From positions 4,473,001 through 4,537,000 of the forward strand of contig NZ_CP121354.1 of assembly GCF_029674545.1 (NCBI RefSeq): a DNA stretch of 64,000 bases, given 5' to 3'. Both the position numbers and the translations under genes were made by a program. The DNA comes from Mesorhizobium sp. WSM4904. Lineage in GTDB: Bacteria; Pseudomonadota; Alphaproteobacteria; Rhizobiales; Rhizobiaceae. Under the pieces are notes generated by a model. The model was not told the DNA's origin, searched no databases, and worked only from the letters and a program-made list of their open reading frames with translations. Positions 52,169 to 62,193 of the stretch are shown one piece after another (within the stretch, counting starts at the first letter, position 1; every line of letters starts with the position of its first letter).

Positions 52169-54625
52169 CTAGTAGAGGCCGCCGCCGCCGTCCTGGATGG
52201 CCTGGTTGGCCTGCGGCGACAAGGCACCGCCGGCGCCGTTGGAACCGTCCGCGCCCATGCCGATGACCCAGTAGCTGTCGGCCGGACCGGTGCCGGGCTT
52301 GAAGGCCTCGATGATGGTGTTGGGATCGCCCTCGGCTGCGCGCATGCCGGTCTTGCGGTTGATGGCGATCAGCTTCATGCCTTCCGGAACCTGGAAGTCG
52401 ACATTGGGCGTGCCGTCGAGAGCGACGCGCATGAAATCCTTGAAGATCGGCGCGGCGAGACCACCACCGGTGGCGCCCTTGCCGAGGCCGCGCGGCGTGT
52501 CGTAGCCCATGTAGAGACCGACGACCAGGTTCGGCGTGAAGCCGATGAACCAGGCGTCCTTCTCGTCATTGGTCGTGCCGGTCTTGCCGGCGATGTGGCG
52601 GCCAAGCTCGGCGATGGTGGCGCCCGTGCCGCGCTGCACGACGCCCTCCATCATCGAGGTGATCTGATAGGCGGTCATCGGATCGAGCACCTGCTCCGAA
52701 TTGTCGACCAGCTCCGGCTCGGGCTGGTTCTTCCATTCGGTGGCGTTGCAGCCCTCGCAGCCGCGTTCGTCCTGCTTGAAGACGGTCTTGCCATAGCGAT
52801 CCTGGATGCGGTCGATCAGCGACGGTTTGATCGACTTGCCGCCATTGGCCATGATCGAATAGGCCGACACCATGCGCATGACCGTCGTCTCGCCGGAGCC
52901 CAGCGCCATCGGCAGATAGGGCGCCAGATGATCGTAGACGCCGAAGCGTTCGGCGTACTCGACAACCAGCTTCATGCCCATGTCGTTGGCGAGCCGCACG
53001 GTCATCAGATTGCGTGACTTCTCGATGCCCGAACGCAAGGTGGCGGGGCCGGCGACCGTGCCGTCATAGTTCTTCGGCGTCCAGGTCGTGTTGCCGCTCT
53101 GGATGGTGATCGGGCCGTCCATGATCACGGATGCCGGCGTGTAGCCGTTGTCGAGCGCCGCCGAATAGACGATCGGCTTGAACGAGGAGCCCGGCTGGCG
53201 CATCGCCTGCGTCGCACGATTGAATTCCGACTGCGCGTAGGAGAAGCCGCCGACCATGGCCAGCACACGCCCGGTATGCGGGTCCATGGCAACCAGGCCG
53301 CCTTCCACCTCGGGCACCTGGCGCAGGCTGTAGGCATTGTCCGAGCCGTCGTTCTTCTGCACGAAGACGACGTCGCCCGGCTCCAGCACTTCCGCCGGAG
53401 ACTTCGCCCTGACGGACTTGCCGTTGACGAAATGGCGCATGGCGAAGCCCATATCGTCCTTGCTGACGGTTCCCTCGACACGGTCCTTGACGAGGTCGCC
53501 GGAGACCTGACGCGCCGGCTGAATGCCGATGGTCAATCCGTCGGCCGAACTGTCGAGCACGACGGCCAGCGTCCATTCCGGCACGTCCTCCAGCCCCTTG
53601 ACGGCACCGAGCGGAACGCCCCAGTCGCCGGAAATGTCGATATGGGTCACCGGTCCGCGATAGCCGCGCAGCATGTCGTATTTCAGCAGCCCGTTCTGCA
53701 TCGACTTGCGGGCGATCAGCTGGATCTTCGGATCGAGCGTCGTGCGCACCGACAGACCGCCCTCGTAGAGCGCGTTCTCGCCGTAGCGGGCGATGATCTG
53801 GCGGCGCACCTCCTCGGTGAAAAATTCGCCCGCGAACAGATAGGAGCCGTTGCGGCGCGGCTTAACGCCGAGCGGCTCGGCCTTGGCCTTCTCGCCCTCG
53901 TCATGGCTGACGTAACCGTTCGCGACCATCTGGTCGATGACCCAGTTGCGGCGCTCGAGCGCGCGGTCGGCATGCTTGAAGGGATGGTAGTTGTTGGGGC
54001 CCTTGGGCAGCGAAGCGAGGTAGGCGGCCTCGGCGACGGTGAGCTCATTGACCGACTTGTCGAAATAGGTGAGCGCGGCGCCCGCGACGCCATAGGCGCC
54101 GAAGCCGAAGAATATCTCGTTGAGGTAGAGTTCGAGGATGCGGTCCTTCGAATAGGCCTGCTCGATGCGGAAGGCCAGGATCATCTCCTTGATCTTGCGC
54201 TCATAGGTCTGGTCGGCGGTGAGCAGGAAGTTCTTGGCCACCTGCTGCGTGATCGTCGAGGCGCCGACCTGACGCCTGCCGGAGCCGAAATTCTGCAGGT
54301 TGACGATGATTGCGCGACCAAGGCCGGTGATGTCGATGCCGGGGTGGTTGTAGAAGTTCTTGTCCTCGGCCGACATGAAGGCTGCCTTGACGCGATCCGG
54401 GACCGCCTGGATCGGCAGATAGAGGCGCCGCTCGCGCGCATACTCAGCCATCAGCGAGCCGTCGGACGCATGGATGCGCGTCGTCACCGGCGGCTCGTAT
54501 TTGGCCAGGACTTCGTAGTCAGGCAGATCCTTCGTCAGATGGCCGATGTAGATGGCGAGGCCGGCAGCGACCAGCAGCGCCAGCGTCGTGCCGATGCCGA
54601 AGAAATAGCCGATGAGACGAATCAT
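52169..54625 (-). CDS. mrcA: Penicillin-binding protein 1A
   Basis: Bifunctional glycosyltransferase/transpeptidase, 818 aa. It has an N-terminal membrane anchor (about 5-27). The GT51 domain has the catalytic EDKNFYNHPG (Glu near 87) and GASTITQQVAKN. The transpeptidase domain has SxxK in PGSSFKPIV (near 480), SxN in KSRNL and KTGTTN (near 690). It is essential for cell-wall synthesis. The gene order amiC > mrcA > prfB on one strand is usual for this order of bacteria. Confidence 0.95.
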   Translation of the reverse strand: MIRLIGYFFGIGTTLALLVAAGLAIYIGHLTKDLPDYEVLAKYEPPVTTRIHASDGSLMAEYARERRLYLPIQAVPDRVKAAFMSAEDKNFYNHPGIDITGLGRAIIVNLQNFGSGRRQVGASTITQQVAKNFLLTADQTYERKIKEMILAFRIEQAYSKDRILELYLNEIFFGFGAYGVAGAALTYFDKSVNELTVAEAAYLASLPKGPNNYHPFKHADRALERRNWVIDQMVANGYVSHDEGEKAKAEPLGVKPRRNGSYLFAGEFFTEEVRRQIIARYGENALYEGGLSVRTTLDPKIQLIARKSMQNGLLKYDMLRGYRGPVTHIDISGDWGVPLGAVKGLEDVPEWTLAVVLDSSADGLTIGIQPARQVSGDLVKDRVEGTVSKDDMGFAMRHFVNGKSVRAKSPAEVLEPGDVVFVQKNDGSDNAYSLRQVPEVEGGLVAMDPHTGRVLAMVGGFSYAQSEFNRATQAMRQPGSSFKPIVYSAALDNGYTPASVIMDGPITIQSGNTTWTPKNYDGTVAGPATLRSGIEKSRNLMTVRLANDMGMKLVVEYAERFGVYDHLAPYLPMALGSGETTVMRMVSAYSIMANGGKSIKPSLIDRIQDRYGKTVFKQDERGCEGCNATEWKNQPEPELVDNSEQVLDPMTAYQITSMMEGVVQRGTGATIAELGRHIAGKTGTTNDEKDAWFIGFTPNLVVGLYMGYDTPRGLGKGATGGGLAAPIFKDFMRVALDGTPNVDFQVPEGMKLIAINRKTGMRAAEGDPNTIIEAFKPGTGPADSYWVIGMGADGSNGAGGALSPQANQAIQDGGGGLY

Positions 54626-54858
54626 GCCCGCTCCAGTCCGAGGTTCGGGATTTTCCTAGACGAAGCCGACAGTCGCGCAAGCTTCCCGGGGCGGTTCCCA
54701 ATCCGCAATGAAAAACCCATGTCGCCACCATGTGGACAAAATACGGCAGCGCCAAATTTCAGGACTCGGTCCGACAAATAATAACGCCACGTGTTGTCGT
54801 CGCGCAACGCCGCTTGTGGTTGTGGTACGGCTTGTGGTTGTGGGCGGATGCAGTCCCG

Positions 54859-56115
54859 TCAGCCGCCAGCCCGGGCTCCGGCTTTCGCCGCGGCGAACAG
54901 GGCGACGGCGTTGATTATGCTCTGGGCCGCCTTGCCTCGCCAGTCGGCGCTGAGCAGCTGCGCCTCGTCCTTGCTGTTGGAGAGATAGCCAAGCTCGACC
55001 AGCACGGAGGGAACGTCGGGCGCCTTCAGCACCTTGAAGCCCGCCGAGCGCTGCGGATTGTTGATCAGGCCGACGCTGGTCGACATCTGGCCGACCAGCG
55101 TGTGGGCAAAACTCATCGAAAAGCCGTGCGTCTCGCGGCGGATCAGGTCGATCAGGATGTCGGTGACATCCTTGTTGTCGTCTTCGATCTTCATGCCGGC
55201 GAACTGGTCGGACAGGTTTTCGCGGTCGGCTTGCGCCTGAGCCTGGGGATCGGAAGCCTTGTCGGAGAATGTATAGACCGTGGCGCCTCGGAGACCCTTC
55301 ACGGCGATGGTGTCGGCATGGATGGAGATCAAAAGATCGGCCTCATGCTGGCGGGCGATGCGTACGCGCTCGTCGAGCGGCAGGTACGTGTCGTTGTCCC
55401 GCGTCATAAACACATCATAGCTGCCGACCGCGGCCAGCTTGTCGCGCAACTCAGCGGCGAAGGCGAGCGTGACGTTCTTCTCAACCGTGCCGCCGGGGCT
55501 CTCCGCGCCGCCGTCGACGCCGCCATGGCCGGGATCGATGACGACCGTGAAACGGTGACCCGGCGCGGAAACCGGCCCGGTGCCGACGCGGCCGCCCTTG
55601 TCGGTGGAAACGGTCGAGCCGGTCGTCAGCGACTGGTTGGCGAGGGCTTCGTCGAATTCCCGTGCCGATGCGGCCGACATGTCGATGGCAATGCGATAGC
55701 CACTTCCGTCGTCATTCTTCAGCACGTCAAGCTTGTCGACGACGAAAGGCCCCTTGCCCGTGAGGATCAGCCGCGAGCCTTTGCCCTGATCGCCGTAGCG
55801 AACGGCGCGAACGAGCCCGCGCGGCTTCACATCCTTGGCGTTGAGAGCGAATCGCGTGCGCGGCAGGTCGACGACAAGGCGGTTGGGGCCGCGCAGCAGG
55901 AACCACTTCACGTCCGGTTCGCGGTCGAAGGTCACGACGATGCGCATCCTGGTGGCGTCGCCGGCCATCTTGTAGCCGGTTGCGCCAAGCAGCCCATCGG
56001 CCCGCGCGGCGGCGGTCAGGCCAAGCAGGACCGCCAGCAGGAAAAGGGTTCTTGCCACCAGTCGGAGATGGCCGGCGGCGCCACGCCACTTGTCTGCGGT
56101 GCCTGCCAGTCCCAT
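54859..56115 (-). CDS. amiC: N-acetylmuramoyl-L-alanine amidase with AMIN domain
   Basis: Periplasmic cell-wall amidase, about 418 aa. After the signal segment (about 18-40) comes an AMIN targeting domain (about 45-145). The Amidase_3 domain follows, with zinc ligands in DPGHGGVDGG, TVEKN and SIHAD and the catalytic Glu in VELGYLSN. The ATG at 56115 is preceded by a purine-rich GGACAAGAG; a TTG upstream (56223) would extend it by 36 codons that do not look like family sequence. It acts in daughter-cell separation. Confidence 0.9.
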   Translation of the reverse strand: MGLAGTADKWRGAAGHLRLVARTLFLLAVLLGLTAAARADGLLGATGYKMAGDATRMRIVVTFDREPDVKWFLLRGPNRLVVDLPRTRFALNAKDVKPRGLVRAVRYGDQGKGSRLILTGKGPFVVDKLDVLKNDDGSGYRIAIDMSAASAREFDEALANQSLTTGSTVSTDKGGRVGTGPVSAPGHRFTVVIDPGHGGVDGGAESPGGTVEKNVTLAFAAELRDKLAAVGSYDVFMTRDNDTYLPLDERVRIARQHEADLLISIHADTIAVKGLRGATVYTFSDKASDPQAQAQADRENLSDQFAGMKIEDDNKDVTDILIDLIRRETHGFSMSFAHTLVGQMSTSVGLINNPQRSAGFKVLKAPDVPSVLVELGYLSNSKDEAQLLSADWRGKAAQSIINAVALFAAAKAGARAGG

Positions 56116-56751
56116 CTCTTGTCCGTCGCTCCCGGTTTGGCGCCATGCGCCGGGTCGTTTCACAGAAGGGCCTGTCTGGCCGCCAACTCGATTAACGATT
56201 GGTATCCAGAGAAGGTTAACCAAGCCTTTTCATGCAGCGGTGGAGCGCGACCTTCCCCAACGGAAGCGCTTTTTGCCGGCATCCGAAATCGGGGTTGCCT
56301 TCCACCCCGCCAAATCATAAAAGCGACATTGGATCACTGCAATCCTGGAACCGCCCGCCTCTGCATTTCCCGCCGGGGTAAGATATGAAGGCGCTTCCGG
56401 GTTTCAGGTGATCGCGACGATTTTCGTAGGCGCACTCCCGTGGCGGGGGATCGCTTGCGCGATGAAAACGGCCGGGGATGTCCCGCGCCGGCTCTGTATG
56501 AGCAAACAAGCTGGTCCGGCTAAAGCCCGGGCTTTGGTTCAAAAGGTTCTGCTGGGTGCCGATGGCTTCAAGCGCAATCATGGAAAGGTCCGCATCGAAC
56601 CGCGCCATTGTGGCTGCGGGCGGCACCGCCATCGCGTTGAAGCTCCGGCCGGCGGACATTCAATTATCCGGCATCCACACAAATCCAGGCACACAGCGGC
56701 GGGGTCTGCCTCGCCAGCTGCGGCTGATGGCTGCCGGGAGGAAACGAAATA
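56116..56751. other. Divergent region with long rne leader
   Basis: 636 bases between divergent amiC and rne with no supportable gene. In other proteobacteria RNase E controls its own mRNA through a long structured 5' leader, and this stretch is a plausible equivalent. I could not fold it, so no element is named. Confidence 0.45.
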
Positions 56752-59706
56752 ATGCCCAACAAGATGCTGATAGACGCCTCCCACCCGGAGGAAACACGCG
56801 TTGTTGTCGTTCGCGGTAACCGCATCGAAGAATTCGACTTTGAATCCCAGGACAAGAAGCAGCTCAAAGGAAACATCTACCTCGCCCGCGTAACCCGCGT
56901 CGAACCTTCCCTACAGGCAGCCTTTGTCGAATATGGCGGCAACCGTCACGGTTTTCTCGCCTTCAGTGAAATTCACCCCGACTACTACCAGATCCCGGTC
57001 GCCGACCGTCAGGCACTGCTGCGCGCCGAAGCGCAGGAGGCCGAGGATGAAGACGACGAGGAGGTGGAGGCTGGCGAGGAACAGCAGGCGCGCGATCGCG
57101 GCAGCCGCCGCAGCCGCCGGCGCGGCGGCAAGAATCGCGACCGCGCCGAGCAGAAGCGCGGTGCTGAAGCTGCCGGTTCCGAGGAAATTAGCGAACACGC
57201 CGGGGAGACCGCGGCCTCAGACGATTCCGACAATGCGCCCGGCGATGCAGCCGATGCCCCGACGGAGACCGCCGAAACAGTCTCCGAGACCGTCGAGGCC
57301 GTGACCGAGGCCGCTGACGAAGAGGGGAACAAGGCTCCCGAGGCCAGCAGCAGCGAGACCGCCGGAAGCGAAGCCGCCGAGCACGCGGATGACAAGCCGT
57401 CCGAGGGCGGCCCCACCTCGATGGCTGCGAGCGTCGACGCGGACGTGATTTCGGAAGCGGTGCCGCAGGCCGAATCCGACAGCGAGGTCGCTCCGGCCAG
57501 CGAAGCCGCCCCCAGCGACAACGATCGCGGCATGCTCGAAGAGGTGCAGTCGGCGCATTCCGACGAGCACGAGATCGAATCCGTCGGCGCCGAGGATGCG
57601 CTGGAAGAGGTCCGCAACCGCCGTAAGCCGGTCCGCCGCCAGTACAAGATCCAGGAGGTCATCAAGCGCCGCCAGATCCTGCTGGTCCAGGTCGTCAAGG
57701 AAGAGCGCGGCAACAAGGGCGCGGCGCTGACCACCTACCTCTCGCTCGCGGGCCGCTACTCGGTGCTGATGCCCAACACCGCGCGTGGCGGCGGCATCTC
57801 GCGCAAGATCACCAACGCCCAGGACCGCAAGCGGCTGAAGGAGGTCGTCGCCGACCTCGAAGTGCCGCAGGGCATGGGCGTCATCCTGCGCACCGCCGGC
57901 GAAAGCCGCACCAAGGCCGAGATCAAGCGCGACCACGAATATCTGATGCGGCTGTGGGAAAACGTCCGCAGCCTGACGCTGCAGTCCACGGCCCCTGCCC
58001 TGGTCTATGAGGAAGGCAGCCTGATCAAGCGCTCGGTGCGCGACCTCTACAACAAGGACATCGACGAGATCCTGGTCTCCGGCGAGGACGGCTATCGCGA
58101 GGCCAAGGACTTCATGCGCATGCTGATGCCGAGCCACGCCAAGGTGGTGCAGCCTTACCGCGACACCACGCCGATCTTCGTGCGCAACGGCATCGAGGCG
58201 CAGCTCGACCGCATGCTGCAGCCGCAGGTGACGCTGAAGAGCGGCGGCTACATCATCATCAACCAGACCGAGGCGCTGGTCTCGATCGACGTCAACTCCG
58301 GCCGCTCCACCAAGGAGCATTCGATCGAGGACACCGCGCTCCACACCAATCTGGAAGCCGCCGAGGAAGTCGCGCGGCAGCTCAGGCTGCGCGACCTTGC
58401 CGGCCTCATCGTCATCGACTTCATCGACATGGAGGAGAACCGCAACAACCGCTCCGTCGAGAAGCGGCTGAAGGATCACCTCAAGAACGATCGCGCCCGC
58501 ATCCAGGTCGGCCGCATCTCGCATTTCGGGCTGATGGAGATGTCGCGCCAGCGCATCCGCGCCAGCGTGCTAGAATCGACGATGAAGCCCTGCCCGCATT
58601 GCGGCGGCACCGGCCATGTGCGCTCGGACTCTTCTGTGGCGCTGATGGTGGTGCGGGCGATCGAGGAATTCCTGCTCAAGGATTCGCGCAGCCACATCAC
58701 CGTGCGCACGCCTGCCGCCACCGCGCTCTATGTGCTCAACCACAAGCGCGCCAACCTTGTCGAGCTCGAGGCTCGGTTCGGCCTGACCATAACGCTCGAA
58801 GCCGACGAGACGCTGGGCGCGCAGCACTACGCGATCTTCCGCGGCGCCGTTGCGGAGAAGCCGGAAGGCTTCGTCGAGGTGCGCAGCCTGCCGACCTATG
58901 TCGAGCCGGAGGAACCCGAGGACGAGATCGTCGTCGAGGAGGAAGAGGAGGTTTCGGTCCAGGCCGAACAGCCGCGTCACCCGCAGCAGGGACAGCAGCG
59001 GTCCGAGGACGGAGAAGGCGGCCGCAAGCGCCGCAAGCGGCGGCGGCGGCGCGGCGGCAAGGATCGCGACCGCGAGCATCAGGCCCATGGCGATGCCGTT
59101 TCGGCCCCAGCGCCGGCGGATGCAGCCGCGGCGTCAGGCGAAGCAACGGCCGAGGTAACGGCTGAAACACCGGCCGGCGCGGAAGCGGCCGAAGAGGATC
59201 ACGGCAAGAAGCGCCGTCGCGGCAAGCGCGGCGGCAAGCGCAATCGCCGCGAGGAAGGCGAAACCGGGGCCGATGCCAGCGCCGGCGATGGTCTCGAAGG
59301 CGGTGAAGCGGAAGTCGAAGCTCCCGAAGGCGCGCCGCCGGTCGCTGCAGCCGAAGAGCAGGCCGCGCCCTCGCCCGCCAATGACGATGCATCGGAGACG
59401 GAGAAGCCGAAGAAGCCGCGCCGTGCTTCGCGATCAAAGAAGGCTGCCGAGGAAAAGGTGGCCGAGACCGCGCCCGAGCCGGTCGAGGAGTCCGCCGCGC
59501 CCGAGGTTGCCAAACCGGAACTGGCAGCAGCCGCTTCCGCTGCGAGCGAGGCCGAGGCGCCCGCCAATGCGCACCCGACGCGGCGCAAGCCCCAGTCGAT
59601 CGACGCGCCGGTCGTTCCCATCGTTTCGTCCAACGTCTCCGAGGAGGCCAAGGCCGAAGAAAAGCCGAAGCGCGCCGGCTGGTGGCAGCGGAAAGGCTTT
59701 TTCTAG
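56752..59706 (+). CDS. rne: Ribonuclease E/G
   Basis: 984-aa endoribonuclease, core of the RNA degradosome. The S1 domain (about 35-110, continued at ~300-330) is split by an acidic Glu/Ala-rich insertion (about 100-290), a known trait of alphaproteobacterial RNase E. The catalytic DNase-I-like domain has VSIDVNSGRST and VIDFIDME for Mg2+, and the zinc link is CPHCGGTGHV. The last ~300 residues are charged low-complexity sequence with RRRRRGG-type Arg-rich RNA-binding motifs. The start has GGAGGAAACG. Confidence 0.95.
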   Translation: MPNKMLIDASHPEETRVVVVRGNRIEEFDFESQDKKQLKGNIYLARVTRVEPSLQAAFVEYGGNRHGFLAFSEIHPDYYQIPVADRQALLRAEAQEAEDEDDEEVEAGEEQQARDRGSRRSRRRGGKNRDRAEQKRGAEAAGSEEISEHAGETAASDDSDNAPGDAADAPTETAETVSETVEAVTEAADEEGNKAPEASSSETAGSEAAEHADDKPSEGGPTSMAASVDADVISEAVPQAESDSEVAPASEAAPSDNDRGMLEEVQSAHSDEHEIESVGAEDALEEVRNRRKPVRRQYKIQEVIKRRQILLVQVVKEERGNKGAALTTYLSLAGRYSVLMPNTARGGGISRKITNAQDRKRLKEVVADLEVPQGMGVILRTAGESRTKAEIKRDHEYLMRLWENVRSLTLQSTAPALVYEEGSLIKRSVRDLYNKDIDEILVSGEDGYREAKDFMRMLMPSHAKVVQPYRDTTPIFVRNGIEAQLDRMLQPQVTLKSGGYIIINQTEALVSIDVNSGRSTKEHSIEDTALHTNLEAAEEVARQLRLRDLAGLIVIDFIDMEENRNNRSVEKRLKDHLKNDRARIQVGRISHFGLMEMSRQRIRASVLESTMKPCPHCGGTGHVRSDSSVALMVVRAIEEFLLKDSRSHITVRTPAATALYVLNHKRANLVELEARFGLTITLEADETLGAQHYAIFRGAVAEKPEGFVEVRSLPTYVEPEEPEDEIVVEEEEEVSVQAEQPRHPQQGQQRSEDGEGGRKRRKRRRRRGGKDRDREHQAHGDAVSAPAPADAAAASGEATAEVTAETPAGAEAAEEDHGKKRRRGKRGGKRNRREEGETGADASAGDGLEGGEAEVEAPEGAPPVAAAEEQAAPSPANDDASETEKPKKPRRASRSKKAAEEKVAETAPEPVEESAAPEVAKPELAAAASAASEAEAPANAHPTRRKPQSIDAPVVPIVSSNVSEEAKAEEKPKRAGWWQRKGFF

Positions 59707-59737
59707 AATTTTCAGTCGACTAGGCTGATCTTTTAAC

Positions 59738-59773
59738 AAAAATCCCGCGCCACCCCGGCGCGGGATTTTTTGT
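59738..59773 (+). terminator. Rho-independent terminator of rne
   Basis: AAAAATCCCGCGCC / GGCGCGGGATTTTT with a five-base loop and following T run, 32 bases after the rne stop. Confidence 0.92.
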
Positions 59774-59805
59774 TTTCGATGCGTTTTGATTTCTGAAGCC
59801 GAACC

Positions 59806-59845
59806 CTTAAGGCGCGTCGCGGATCCAGGCGCGCCGCGCCTTAAG
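59806..59845. terminator. Second hairpin between convergent rne and glutaminase genes
   Basis: CTTAAGGCGCG pairs with CGCGCCTTAAG over an 18-base GC-rich loop. It may serve transcripts from either side; no strong T run favours the glutaminase side. Confidence 0.45.
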
Positions 59846-59871
59846 CTTTTGTTTTGATGCTTCTCCGCTGC

Positions 59872-59892
59872 GCACTTTTGGGCGACATGCAT
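59872..59892 (-). repeat. Family C repeat, single inverted copy
   Basis: On the minus strand reads GCATGTCGCCCAAAAGTGCGC, identical to the start of the tandem units at 43592. Confidence 0.75.
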
Positions 59893-59896
59893 TGGC

Positions 59897-60826
59897 TCAA
59901 GGCGCGAAGATCGACCAGTTCATCATCCTGGCTAGCTTCTCCAGCGCGATGGAGCCGAGCTTGGAGTTGCCGTACTCGTTGAGGCCTGGCGACCAGACGG
60001 CGATCGAGGCCACGCCCGGCACGATGCCGAGAATGCCGCCGCCGACGCCGCTCTTGCCCGGAATGCCGACGCGGAAGGCAAAGTCGCCGGAGCCGTCATA
60101 GTGGCCGCAGGTCAGCATCAACGCGCCGATGCGGCGCGCCCGCTCCGGCGACACGACCGAATGGCCGGTCGCCGGATTCCTGCCGCCATTGGCAAGGAAG
60201 CGGCCGGCCATGGCGAGCTGCCGGCAGCTCATCGCAATGGCGCAATGGTGGAAGTAGACGCCGAGCGCCAGCTCCGGCTCGTGATGGAGATTGCCGAAGG
60301 ATTTCATGTAATTGGCCAGAGCGAAGTTGCGGTAGCCGGTGGCGCGCTCGGAGGCCGCGACCTCACGATCGATGATGATGGTGTCGTCGTCGGCAAGGAA
60401 CTGGACGAAGCGCAGGATTTCGCCGATCGCCTCGCGCGGCTGATGGCCGGCGAGCAGGACGTCGGAAACGACGATGGCGCCGGCATTGATGAACGGATTG
60501 CGCGGAATACCGTTCTCATGCTCGAGCTGGACGATCGAATTGAACGGATTGCCGGACGGCTCGCGGCCGACGCGGTGCCAGAGCGCATCGCCGACCTTGC
60601 CCAGCGCCAGTGTCAAGGTGAACACTTTCGAGACGCTCTGAATCGAAAACGGCTGATCGGCGTCGCCGGCAAGGATGACGCGGCCGTCATTGGTCACCGC
60701 GGCAATGCCGAATTTCCTTGGATCGACCTTGCCAAGCTGCGGGATGTAGGTGGCGACATCGCCACGATCGGTGCGCTCCCCCATTTCGGCGGCCACCTCG
60801 GCCAGCGCTTGCTCGAGTTCCGGCAT
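59897..60826 (-). CDS. glsA: Glutaminase A
   Basis: 309-aa glutaminase (glutamine to glutamate plus ammonia). It has the serine-dependent fold motif [13 protein letters not shown] (S-x-x-K near residue 66) and [18 protein letters not shown] and GKSGVGGGI near the C-terminus match the family. It lies five bases downstream of the aminotransferase stop codon, so the two nitrogen genes form an operon. Confidence 0.93.
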   Translation of the reverse strand: MPELEQALAEVAAEMGERTDRGDVATYIPQLGKVDPRKFGIAAVTNDGRVILAGDADQPFSIQSVSKVFTLTLALGKVGDALWHRVGREPSGNPFNSIVQLEHENGIPRNPFINAGAIVVSDVLLAGHQPREAIGEILRFVQFLADDDTIIIDREVAASERATGYRNFALANYMKSFGNLHHEPELALGVYFHHCAIAMSCRQLAMAGRFLANGGRNPATGHSVVSPERARRIGALMLTCGHYDGSGDFAFRVGIPGKSGVGGGILGIVPGVASIAVWSPGLNEYGNSKLGSIALEKLARMMNWSIFAP

Positions 60827-60831
60827 GGCTT

Positions 60832-61980
60832 CTATTTCAGCCAGCGTTCGATGCGGGCCAGCGCCTCGACCATGTCGTCGTGGCTGCCGGCATAGGAAAA
60901 GCGCATGGTGCGGTGACCCTGCAGCGGGTCGAAGTCGCGGCCCGGTGTAGCCGCCACATGCGCCTCGGCCAGCATCTTGCGCGCGAAGGTCATGCTGTCA
61001 TTGGTGTGCCGGGTGACATCGCAGAAGGCGTAGAAGGCCCCGTCCATGGGTGCCGCGAGCGCCAAGCCGAGTTCCGGCAGGCGCTTCATCAGAAGGTCGC
61101 GGTTCCAGGCATAGCGCGCCTTCACCGCTTCCAGTTCCTCGGTTGCCTTGAAGGCCTCGATCGCCGCGACCTGCGACAATTCCGGCGGCGAGATGTAGAG
61201 GCTCTGGGCGATGCGCTCGACCGGCCGCACCAGTTCCTCCGGCAGCACCATCCAGCCGATGCGCCAGCCGGTCATGCAGTAGTATTTCGAAAAGGAGTTG
61301 ATCACCGTCACGCCGGCGCCATGGGCGAGCGCCGTGACATCGGGCGCGGCATAAGCCAGACGATGGTAGATCTCGTCCGATATCACCGCGATGCCGAGCT
61401 CTTCGGCGGTCTTCACCAGCGCGGAAAGCTCGTCGGCCGGAATGACCGCTCCGGTCGGATTGGCGGGGCTGGCGAACAGCACGCCTTTCAGCGGTTTTTC
61501 GCGATGCGCGGCCTTCAGGTGGTCGGCATACAGATAGGCGTCCGAGCCAAGCTCGATCTCGACGATCTCGATGCCGAGCGCGGCCATGATGTTGCGGTAG
61601 GCCGGATAGCCGGGCGCGGCGATGGCGACGCGGTCGCCCGGGTCGAACATCGCCAGGAAAGCAAGGTTGAAGGCGGCGGACGAGCCCGTGGTCACGGCGA
61701 TGCGGCCAGGTGCGACATCGATCCCGTAGTGCTCGCCATAGTGTTCGGCAATCGCCTTGCGCAGCTCAGCCAGCCCCAAAGCGTCGGTGTAGCCGATGCG
61801 GCCATGTTTGAGCGCAAGAGCCGCAGCCTCACGGACTCCGGCCGGCGCGGGGTCCGACGGCTGGCCGACCGCCATCGACACCACGGGAATGCCGGTGGCC
61901 TTCAGCCGGTTGGCTTCGGCCAGAATATCCATGGCATGGAACGGCTCGACCTCGCCGCGGCGTGAAAGCGAAACGACCAT
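60832..61980 (-). CDS. Class I/II aminotransferase
   Basis: 382-aa fold-type-I PLP enzyme of the aspartate-aminotransferase subgroup. It has [20 protein letters not shown], the [11 protein letters not shown] arm, the ISDEIYH Asp/Tyr pair, the PLP Lys in [16 protein letters not shown] and the carboxylate Arg in MRFSYA. ATG 61980 follows GAGAGGTCAA; the much longer open frame upstream is not aminotransferase sequence. The amino-acid substrate is not determined; it precedes glsA. Confidence 0.9.
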   Translation of the reverse strand: MVVSLSRRGEVEPFHAMDILAEANRLKATGIPVVSMAVGQPSDPAPAGVREAAALALKHGRIGYTDALGLAELRKAIAEHYGEHYGIDVAPGRIAVTTGSSAAFNLAFLAMFDPGDRVAIAAPGYPAYRNIMAALGIEIVEIELGSDAYLYADHLKAAHREKPLKGVLFASPANPTGAVIPADELSALVKTAEELGIAVISDEIYHRLAYAAPDVTALAHGAGVTVINSFSKYYCMTGWRIGWMVLPEELVRPVERIAQSLYISPPELSQVAAIEAFKATEELEAVKARYAWNRDLLMKRLPELGLALAAPMDGAFYAFCDVTRHTNDSMTFARKMLAEAHVAATPGRDFDPLQGHRTMRFSYAGSHDDMVEALARIERWLK

Positions 61981-62011
61981 TTGACCTCTCGTCCAGCCTG
62001 CCTTTTTTGTT

Positions 62012-62057
62012 GGAGCAATTCCGCGTGGAAAACCGCTGCGCGGTTTCTGGAATTGCC
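62012..62057. repeat. Palindromic repeat related to family A
   Basis: GAGCAATTCC ... GGAATTGCC enclosing AAACCGC / GCGGTTT. It shares the GAGCAATTCC end with the family A copies but has a rearranged core. It lies upstream of the aminotransferase start. Confidence 0.6.
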
Positions 62058-62193
62058 GCAGTTCGGCGGTAGCGCCGCACAAATGCCCGATTGATGTGGG
62101 GATCACAAGCGCGCAGGAAGTTATCGGCGCCGACTTTTCATCCTTCGCCCGCTCGTCTACCAGTGGACCTGTCATGTTGAGCCGACCCGAACG

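Noticed and set aside
53276..56388. Plus-strand frames opposite mrcA and amiC
   Set aside because: Both are shadows; the minus-strand genes have complete active-site motifs.
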